A stretch of 64,000 bases of DNA from Strobilurus pachycystidiatus. Taxonomy: Eukaryota; Basidiomycota; Agaricomycetes; Agaricales; Physalacriaceae. This document shows positions 56,941 through 64,000 of the stretch, one piece after another. Position 1 is the first letter of the stretch; every line of letters starts with the position of its first letter. The position numbers were made by a program, and so were the translations under genes. The notes beneath the pieces are model-generated. The model made no database searches, was not told the DNA's origin, and saw nothing but the letters and a program-made list of their open reading frames with translations. The DNA lies in contig JAHLMK010000018.1 in assembly GCA_019915135.1 (NCBI GenBank), positions 682,001 through 746,000 on the forward strand, read 5' to 3'.

Positions 56941-59270
56941 TGAAGCCTTAGCCAGCCAAGTCGCCCAAATTACTTGTTCAAAGAAGCCGAAGCGGAGGTC
57001 CTTTGAATCTATGTTTGTCCAGGGACTCCTTATGACTTCGTTCAATAGTCATCTTCCGTCCGTTACCTTCCTTTCGCAGCTCTTCACGGTAGCGGACATT
57101 ACGCCAGGGTTTACCAGAAAGCACCTTCAAACCTTGGGGCGCAATAATTCATGGTCCCAAGAGATACTTCCTAAGCGTAGCGTAACGATGAGAACGCGCG
57201 CCGTGTTGTAAAGGCGGCCCGGCCGACCTTTGGGGCCGAAACCCGTCGTTCTTAAACAACTTGAAGGCCGGGAGGCTCTCTCGCTCATTGGTTGGCCTTG
57301 TTGATTCCTGGTTATTACCCTTAAGCGAACCAGTAACATCAATGGTCGTATGCTGCCTGGCCACGTACACAAGCGTATGTCAAAGGTGTCTATGTCTGGT
57401 CTTGACAAGATCCCAACATCGCACAACTTGCATTTTTGGAACGCCGTACGGCAGACATTATCTCGACCTTCAACGAGATTCCGGTGTCGGTATCCAAGTT
57501 GTGCAGATCTTACTCGGCGACCTTATCACTCGGCCTTAGAGCGATTTGACCAGGCTCAGTAGACTACAAAGGCCTTCTTTAGCTTAGCTTTGCCAAGTCT
57601 TAAACAGTACTTACTCATAGTTTTTATCTACTGAGTCCTTTATAATGGTTGCGGATTTCTTCTCTAATGTAGGAGGAGCGGATAGTTCACTTTGTTCCGT
57701 AGACACCTCAGGCCCAGTTAGTGGCATAATCCTAACTCTTTTCGATTTGAAACTCAAAGGTCATGAACGCCTCCTGGTAGGCCTAAGACGACTTAGTTCG
57801 ATCGCTATCGAAGATAGTAACGTACCTTTGATTGGTGGCCGCCTAAACTGTGTACTTTCATTGGCCTGTTCGGACCTTCTTGAGCGGAGGTTTTCTTTTA
57901 AGTCGGTCGTTGGCGGACTGGAACCTCATCTGATCATGACCTGGCGTCGTTCCGGGCCTGACCTTTGCAGGATAACGCATCGAGGCGTTCGACCGCTCGC
58001 CTTGCCCTCTTTTAAACAGTACTTAGTCAAAGCGGACTTGCGCTGAGCTGCGCCATGGAGATGTATAACTATACACGCTATTCGTGCGGTAGTCCGTCAT
58101 CCGGTGGGGACCTTAGCTACGGAGGATCGATCACTCGCCTCCTCCCCAGCTCAAGCTCCGGTCATGCCTGTGTCGTGAGAAAACTCTAGACGTTCCCGAC
58201 CTGGCTATCTTTGCACGCTGGTCGTCGAGTTGAATGTTCGACACTTTCGTCGTTTAACGAATGGCTTAGGTCTCGCTTTCGTTATATCTGGGAACCGCTT
58301 TTCACTTCAGAACGGGGCCATTCCTCAAGGTTTCAAGGCTGCATCTTTCTTTTGTACTACACCGCCGCGAACTTTGCAGGCTTGGGATGCGCCGAAGCAA
58401 CACCTTTGCGGTGAAGCGCCGCTTCACCTGGGGGGACCTTAACAGGACATCTGCGAGTCACCTTGGTTTAACCAAGAGTTATCGGACCTTTCATGGTGAG
58501 GTTAAACCTGGTCTGTTCTCTTTCAGTCTTGTGGTCGGCCGTGACCTTGACGTAGGCGAGCCCAATTTGGTGGTACTTGGCTTTTCCCACTCCATTCGCG
58601 CTTACATCGGGTCTGACGACCTGAATGCCTACTGTTTCAGTATGGGGACCTTCTGCCGAGCTTCTGTCACGGTTTAGGAAGTCGGTTGGCCAGAGTTCAG
58701 CGTAGAACTCTGTCGTTATGGCTGGGACGAATGTATTACGGCATTGGATAGACTCCCAAAATATGCGTGGTTGATCCCCGAGATTGACATTCCCGCCAAT
58801 CGAGGGTCCCATGAAACAACTTCGAGTTGAGGCGGTTTGTAACTTCTTGGTTTCCAGCGCCCCAAACCAGGACTGCCTATAATCGACCACTACTATGGCT
58901 CATCGAATGGTCGGAGGCCATCCGAAGTAGACTACGAACTTCCTTGCTGATAGTATGTTAGCAATGACATTTGCCAAGCAGGACCTTTCTATGCGGCGCG
59001 CGAACCTTGCGGTCCCTTCTGATTGGAGCGTTTGCGTAGTCCTTAGGTGACTTCCTTTTTGACATAAAGCGTTTTTCTTTTCTACTTACGAAGTGCTATA
59101 GGCTAACATTGCTATGTCTTATTTACTTACTAGTAACACAGCTCGGCGCGGACATTTTCATCGTCTAAGGTTCTAAGCCCCCGAGCCTTCGCGACTTGAT
59201 ATTCCAAGGAGAGTCTGGACTCTCCCTTGACTAAGTTCCTCACTAAGCGTTCCTTTTCTTTCACCTGGTG
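56941..59270. other. Non-coding remainder of the GGACCTT block
   Basis: 2.3 kb without a supported gene. The longest frames (57645-58046 plus, MVADFFSNVGGADSS; 58890-58468 minus, MVDYRQSWFGALETKK) have no recognisable domain and no splice partners. Seven of the GGACCTT copies lie here. Confidence 0.35.
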
Positions 59271-59803
59271 GTTTCACACGGTCTTAGCGTCAAGAAGTTG
59301 TAATTTTTGATAAAGTACAACGGGGAGGGGCCGGGCGATGGGTATACGAAGTGTCCATTTGTGGCACTTGATAAAGTTTGTGTAATATAAAGGAAATATG
59401 CGGCGGGACGCTACTAACGTCCTCACCTCAATACTCGCCGATCCTCCTAAACTTATTGCGACTCTTCTCAATAGCGGAGAGAGTACAAACGCCAGGACCT
59501 TGTCTACGTCCTCGGCGGGGTCGACGCGGCTTGGGCGGAGGCGGAGGACGCACACCTTGACGGCCTAGCCCTGCTTGTCCTGGAGTTGGACCAGGCTGGA
59601 TTTGACGTGGCGGCTCATTCGAGGACTTGGGCGCACGGCGGAAGCGGGGCGGCGCTGACATTCCCTTCTGGGGGAAAGGGGGGCGGGGGGTGCGGGGCCG
59701 CTTGATTTCCATCGACGTCGGAGTCGCCGGTGACCTCTTCGTCCGACTCCGTTATGGCTGCTATTCGCATTGCCCTTCTTCCCGCCGTGCTCTCGACGCA
59801 AAC
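59271..59803 (-). CDS. Proline/arginine-rich frames of the GC-rich element (3' part)
   Basis: Minus-strand frames are open over 59803-59565 and 59712-59428. One reads MRIAAITESDEEVTGDSDVD then a proline run; the other reads PPPPPKPRRPRRGRRQGPG. They look like the low-complexity tail of a coding gene truncated on its upstream side by the LTR at 59804. Exact frame and splice structure could not be fixed, so this is a tentative coding region rather than a gene model. Confidence 0.3.
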
Positions 59804-60700
59804 TGACGACATGACCCCGCTCGTTACAAGGACTCGCTAATGCAGAGACTACCAGTAGAAACTCATAGCTTTCCTGCGAGCGTACCAGTACATCTCGTAT
59901 TGTGCCGACGGTCGTACTTACACCCCCCCCCCCCCCTCCCCCATCCCCCCCCCCCCCCCCCCCCCGTCATAGGGGCCCGCGATGGTCGCACACCATTCTC
60001 GCCAGAGACTGTGATACCTGTAGGAACTAAAGCCCAATGGTACGAGGCGCGCCGCCGGAACTCCAGTCCCAGGTGGTGGCGTCGGGGAGCCTTTCTTCGT
60101 CGGCGTCAACGACGTTGGCGGGTATCGAAGGGAGACACTGTGGGTGAGTCCTACCACGGAGTGCGTGCAGAAGGCACCACAAATGGAGTGTATGGGGAAA
60201 ACTGGTTAAGGAGGAAGTCTGAGTAGTAGACAACGCTGTCTCTGTATTTATACTAATCCCAGGCTTGCTCACGGTCCTCTTCTCGAAGCTTCTACCACAT
60301 ACTCCCGATGGTCGCCGGAGTGGTCAGACGCTGCCGGTATGACGGGTAGATACCGACATCACCGATGAACCCCGCCCGAAGATCGATGAACGCCCATTTG
60401 GTCGGGAAGGCCGGGTTGGCGCGGTACCGGACTACAGCCTGATAACGCGGCTAAGATAATTCCCGGGGTATGTGTCTTAACACCATGTGCGCTTGCTCCA
60501 AAGTGTATCCGGGAGGGCGGGCAGCCCGACAAGGGCGGGACTCAGGATCCCGGTCTGTCCCATAAGTGGATCGAACTCTCAACCCCTTGATAGAATATCT
60601 CGGCATCTTCCGTGTGGCGCTGGTTTATGTAGAGTAGCTCAGGACGCAAAAGTGCGACCAATAGGGAGCGGCTGAGTTGCGGTGAGGCACATCCTGACAG
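59804..60700 (-). mobile_element. Reversed, diverged solo LTR copy of the 62767 family
   Basis: Matches the reverse complement of the 62767-63615 LTR along its whole length, from tgacgacatgaccccgc at the left to gaggcacatcctgaca at the right, with many small indels. The flanks GCAAAC (59798-59803) and GCAAGC (60701-60706) may be a target duplication with one mismatch. A palindromic segment of the intact LTR is replaced here by a C tract. It interrupts the minus-strand GC-rich reading frames. Confidence 0.8.
59923..59965 (+). repeat. Poly-C tract
   Basis: 43 nt almost entirely C (interrupted by single T and AT), inside the reversed LTR. In the other LTR copies this position holds the palindrome ACTGGTCGTACTGTACCAGT. 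Confidence 0.9.
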
Positions 60701-61530
60701 CAAGCACGGCGCTCGCAGGGGGGCTCGTCCTTCTCTCTGCTTTCCTCTGCTCACCGGGTCCGATTACTTGCGACATACGCCCTTGGGCGGCGTCCCGAAT
60801 AGTCCTCGGTGGCGGCGGGGCCGGGCCACTGACTCTGGGAGGCGGGCTTGTTCCTCGCCACGGCCTGAAACTGGGCGCGGGACCTTCAGCGCGACCTCCG
60901 TCCAAGGCGCGGGGGACTGACTTCGCTTCACCGCGACCCAGCACGGACAGTGCTTCCGTCATTCATTGCATTGGCACGTGAAATGTTGTCTTCTCGGCGG
61001 GCGGGCGTGAATCCGGAAGTAGCGTGCACGTTAAACCGCTGCTTGACTGAAGGGGACGCAGACACCGTCGTCGCGGTGGAGGGGGTGATGCGCGGGCGTG
61101 GTTCTTGTCTCGCACGCGAGGACGAAGTAGTCTCCCCTCCTCGGCGATCGGCGTCGGCGTCTTCTTCCAGCTTCGTCCTCCTCCTCCGTTTCCTCCTCGA
61201 CGAACTGCGGACTTCTGGCTCCACCAGTGGTGGCCGCGCGCGACAGAGGTTTTCCTGGTCGGGGCGAAGTCCTTGTACCGTGGGTTCCATTTTATTGCGG
61301 ACGGCCTCGCCTTGCGGAGCGCAAGCAAATAGTAGCGGTCGGCAGGGTTTGCGGCTGGACATACTGTGGTAGAATTGGGGACTCACTTTGCTCGCCGCGA
61401 CATACGGCTTGCGCTTGGAGGGTTCCGCTCGGATGGGCGGGGTCATGGGCGGGAGGGCGCCTGGGACGGCGTTCAGTCGAGTGCGAGGGACTAGGGCGGA
61501 CTCCTCCTTCGCAATCTCCTGCATCGTGGG
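60701..61530 (-). CDS. GC-rich element gene, middle exons (hypothetical)
   Basis: Minus-strand frame 61524-60928 opens MQEIAKEESALVPRTRLNAV. A plausible intron (gtgagt after KPYVAASK, acceptor cgcaag) removes about 60 bp. Beyond it one frame is rich in Arg/Glu/Ser (SSSRRKRRRRTKLEEDADAD, TPSTATTVSASPS) and another, also open, ends KTT-FHVPMQ at about 60966. Extreme GC content makes several frames open by chance. It may belong with the exons at 61651-62469. Confidence 0.3.
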
Positions 61531-61650
61531 GCGCGGAGTTATCCTGTCCTAGCCTGCTGTCGAGGCTGGAGCGGCCAGTCGAAGCTAGTGTAGTTCGCAG
61601 ATTCCAAGCGCGAGTATTGCGGCTTTCGAGCAGATTATCCTATCGTTTTG

Positions 61651-62469
61651 TTAGCACGACCTGGAGGGCGGTCTCGTCGGCTGTTCTTCGCATTCACGAG
61701 CAGCGCGCTCCCAGAATAGATTAGCCGGTCCTGGTCGATGCAGCAAAGTTCCAGACGGTGAATCCAGATCAAGAAAAAAACAACGTGGGCGTAGTCTTCT
61801 GAAAGCCGGAGCGCGAGCTCGGGGGCAATGCTGGTCGTTATTATAGGAAGGGTGTCGTAGAAGGGGCGGACTGCCTCCTGTTAGGTCGTGGGTCGCCCAC
61901 GCGGCGCTCAGCGCACATCTCGACGCGTCCAGCGGAGTGGCCCTTGACCGCTGGGGTGGACTCGAGGCGTCCTGGAAAGTCAACCAAAAGACACCGTTAC
62001 GTAGGTACCCCTTGTAACCGGCCGCCTGCAGAATGTTGCGGGTTGACGCTGGGCTGGCGCATAGTGACTCGGCCAGGCGCAGACTGATCCCTGCGTCCAG
62101 CTCTGGCGGTGCGGTCATGTTTGTGAGGAACCCGCTGTAGTTAAACAGGGGGCGGGTCATCTTGACGTGGTCGGGCCTGGCTTCACAGGCAATGGGAGGG
62201 GGCTAGCGCAAAGAGTGGTCGTGGTGAGTTTTTCTCGTATCTTTACGCGTCGTTGCCCGTCACGCACCTGTTCCTGCGCTAGCGCCTCTTTTTCCTCTTC
62301 CTCCTGAGCTGTGGGAGGCTCCTGACGTCCTTGTGGCGACGTTGGCGGCGGCGGCGGCGACTGCTCCTTTTGGTAAGTAAGTTCGTGTGCCGCCCTGCCG
62401 GCGATCGTGTTGGTTGCTTACCTTCACGTCCTCCTTGCGCTCGGTGTCTTGGTGCGAACTTGTTGACAT
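61651..62469 (-). CDS. GC-rich element gene G, 5' exons (hypothetical)
   Basis: Starts at the ATG at 62469 (MSTSSHQDTERKEDVK). Two introns with gtaagc/caaaag and gtgcgt/gctag ends give a continuous frame through EQSPPPPPTSPQGRQEP, ALAQEQPPPIACEARPDHV and a globular segment MTRPLFNYSGFLTNMTAPPE, ISLRLAESLCASPAS, RNILQAAGYKGYLRNGVFWL. The remaining open part may include further introns. Layout (short acidic first exon, then a globular part, then basic low-complexity exons) resembles that of D2, but I see no sequence similarity or cysteine cluster. Confidence 0.4.
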
Positions 62470-62766
62470 TGTTGTGGTGGTGGTTCGGTGCGTGGTGCTT
62501 CCTTTTTGCGCTTACCACATCACCTTACGGTTCCATCACCTTTAAGCTTTTTCTTTATTCGCACCCCGCCACTTCCCTGATGCCTCGTGCCTTGTCTTGC
62601 TTCCTTATCCTGTCCTTAGTTCACAGCTACCTTAGCTACTATTGTAGCCAGCTGGGCACAGAATGAGTCTTAAATAAAATTTTTATAGTCCTTGAATAAA
62701 TGGACCGGTGTCCCTCTATTCTCTCTTTACTTTTCTGATGACGTCCCCGTCATCTGGTATGGTACC
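62470..62766. other. Upstream region of gene G with conserved hairpin
   Basis: About 300 bp, becoming AT-rich to the right (aataaaatttttatag). Holds the hairpin at 62737-62754 and abuts the LTR at 62767. Confidence 0.4.
62737..62754. repeat. 18-nt hairpin GATGACG-TCCC-CGTCATC
   Basis: Perfect 7-bp stem and 4-nt loop, preceded by TCCCTCTATTCTC. Compared with 47009-47026, stem pairs 5 and 6 are A-T and C-G instead of G-C and T-A, so both strands changed together. It ends 12 bp before the LTR at 62767. Confidence 0.75.
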
Positions 62767-63615
62767 TGTCATGATGTGGCCTCACCGCAACTCAAGGCCC
62801 TCCACTTTGGTCACACTTTGGCGTCCTGATGCTACGGCTACATAAACCAGCGCCACACCGGAAAATGCCGAGAGATATATCAAGGGGTTGAGAGTTCGAT
62901 CCCTTATGGCGACAGAACCGGGATCCTGAAGTCCCGCCCTTGTCGGGCTTCCTGCCCTCCCGGATACACTTTGGAGCGAGCGCACATGGTGTAAGACACC
63001 CCGGGAATATACTTAGGCCGCGTGAGTCAGGCGGGAGTCGGTACCCGACCAAACCCGCCTTCCCGACCAATGGGCGGTCATCGATCTGTCGGGCGGTCAT
63101 CGGGATGTCGGGATCTCCGTCATCCGCAGCGTCGGACCACTCCCGACGCATCGGGAGTATGTGGTAGAAGCTTCGAGAAGAGGAACGATGAGCAAGCATG
63201 GGATTAGTATAAATACAGAGACAGCGTTGTACTAGCTACTCAGACTTCGTCCTTAACCAGTTTTCCCCCATACAACTCCGTTGGGCACTCTGCACTCTCC
63301 GTGGTAGGACTCACCCACATGTCTCCCTTCGATACCTCCGCCAACGTCGTTGACTCCGACGAGAGAAGGCTCCCCGACGCCACACCTGGGACTAGGTCCG
63401 GCGGCGAGCCTCGTACCTGGGATTAGGTTCCTACGGTATCACAGTCTCTGGCGAGATGGATGTGCGACCATCGAGGGCCCCTACGACTGGTACAGTACGA
63501 CCAGTCGAGCACAATACGAGGATGTACGTGGTACGCTCGCAGGAAAGCTATGGGTTGACTACAGGGGTAGTCTCTCATGAGCGAGTCCTTGTCACGGCGG
63601 GGTCAGGTCGTAACA
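62767..63615 (+). mobile_element. 5' LTR of an LTR retrotransposon running off the window
   Basis: 849 bp from TGTCATGATG to GTCGTAACA, highly similar to the solo LTR at 23264-24102. It contains the same TATAAATA promoter element. Unlike the solo copy, it is followed directly by what looks like internal sequence with a gag-like frame, so it is probably the 5' LTR of a longer element. The left flank is GTACC; the right end is outside the window. Confidence 0.8.
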
Positions 63616-64000
63616 ATAGGACGAAGTCTCCATACTGCCCACGTACCACTACATCGGAACCTCCCCCCTCCCCCGGCGTTGGGGTAACGCCTCCAATCAC
63701 CACAACCTCCGACACTATCCCCCCCCTTGTACGAGCTCGCAGAACCGAACATTGAGTACTCTCCCTCCTTAGGGAGTTGACCATCCACATCGCGGAATTC
63801 AAACCAACAGTACGATCAGGTCCTACTCAATACCGGAGCCTTCTGGGCAGAGCTGCATGGGTCATAGACGTGGTCTATAGGTTGCTGGGACTAGAGGAAG
63901 ACTGGGTTCTTCTTCGGTCTCTGGTGAACGGACATATCCCCATCATGGCACGATGTATGGAAGTTCTGTGGAGACCCCCCAACATCTATCTCGACACACG
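63616..64000 (+). pseudogene. Start of the internal region, gag-like frame with one TGA
   Basis: A frame in register with 63456 reads PPPSPGVGVTPPITTTSDTI and LVRARRTEH, then a TGA at 63753-63755, then continues without break to the window edge: LLRELTIHIAEFKPTV, AAWVIDVVYRLLGLEEDW, LVNGHIPIMARCMEVLW. The composition fits the N-terminal part of a retrotransposon Gag. The TGA is one C-to-T change from CGA. No primer-binding site could be identified confidently after the LTR. Confidence 0.45.

Larger units (their letters stand above)
54308..58987. repeat. Dispersed GGACCTT word family
   Basis: GGACCTT on the plus strand at 54762, 54781, 56106, 57872, 58108, 58434, 58484, 58646 and 58981, and AAGGTCC at 54308 and 55071. 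Eleven copies of one heptamer in under 5 kb is far above chance (about 0.6 expected on both strands). Most are in one orientation. The word is not prominent in the block to the left. Confidence 0.6.

Noticed and set aside
36136..62766. Starship, Polinton/Maverick or giant-virus insertion as the explanation of the right half
   Set aside because: No tyrosine recombinase (DUF3435), no protein-primed DNA polymerase B, and no major capsid or packaging ATPase could be recognised; Gypsy pol and LTRs explain much of the region.
62880..62920. A tRNA-like B box (gttcgatccc) inside the LTR
   Set aside because: No matching A box, acceptor or T stem could be built; the same word recurs in all LTR copies without a cloverleaf.

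Overview
The window is nuclear DNA of a filamentous basidiomycete, most likely an agaricomycete mushroom. The evidence is short (about 45-60 bp) GT-AG introns in almost every gene, a DUF6535 membrane protein, a heme-thiolate peroxygenase, expanded kinase-like families, and Ty3/Gypsy, Harbinger and hAT-type mobile DNA. I cannot name the genus.

The left half (1-34.8 kb) is gene-rich. In order it holds: the 3' end of an Old Yellow Enzyme gene; a DUF6535 protein; a multi-finger chromatin reader resembling Snt2 (BAH, PHD, SANT, GATA-like, extended PHD); a short secreted unspecific peroxygenase; a two-gene PIF/Harbinger transposon; a kinase-like gene without catalytic residues; ALG5 (dolichyl-phosphate glucosyltransferase); three tandem paralogous kinase genes on the minus strand; a second kinase-like plus-strand gene with a one-base frameshift; MSH6 with an N-terminal PCNA-binding motif; a secreted class-3 lipase; and a tRNA-Val(AAC). 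Of the three tandem kinases, one has intact catalytic motifs, one is a pseudokinase, and one is broken by an 839-bp solo LTR with a clear 5-bp target duplication.

The right half (about 36-64 kb) is mobile DNA. From 36.1 to 53.3 kb lies a block built around a decayed Ty3/Gypsy gag-PR/pol on the minus strand. With it are four non-standard spliced genes, two on each strand. The two minus-strand genes are paralogs encoding a Zn2Cys6-like cysteine cluster followed by a coiled coil. The block is studded, in introns, intergenic DNA and exons, with perfect TCGANNTCGA palindromes. The next block (53.3-59.3 kb) is instead enriched in the word GGACCTT. A GC-rich block (59.3-62.7 kb) holds further spliced reading frames. 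Two 18-nt hairpins with compensatory base changes sit upstream of minus-strand genes in the first and third blocks. An 840-900 bp LTR family occurs three times: as the solo LTR, as a reversed copy, and as a 5' LTR with a gag-like frame running off the right edge.

The most interesting possibility is that these elements carry their own DNA-binding proteins and family-specific target words scattered through their non-coding DNA. That would resemble the VANC anti-silencing logic of plant VANDAL elements. This is inference; the palindromes, the cysteine spacing and the coiled coils are visible in the sequence. Other strong observations are a canonical -1 frameshift heptamer joining gag-PR to pol, a hAT-type MITE with a perfect 8-bp duplication inside a tRNA-like sequence, and repeated CGA-to-TGA style nonsense changes that fit methyl-CpG decay.
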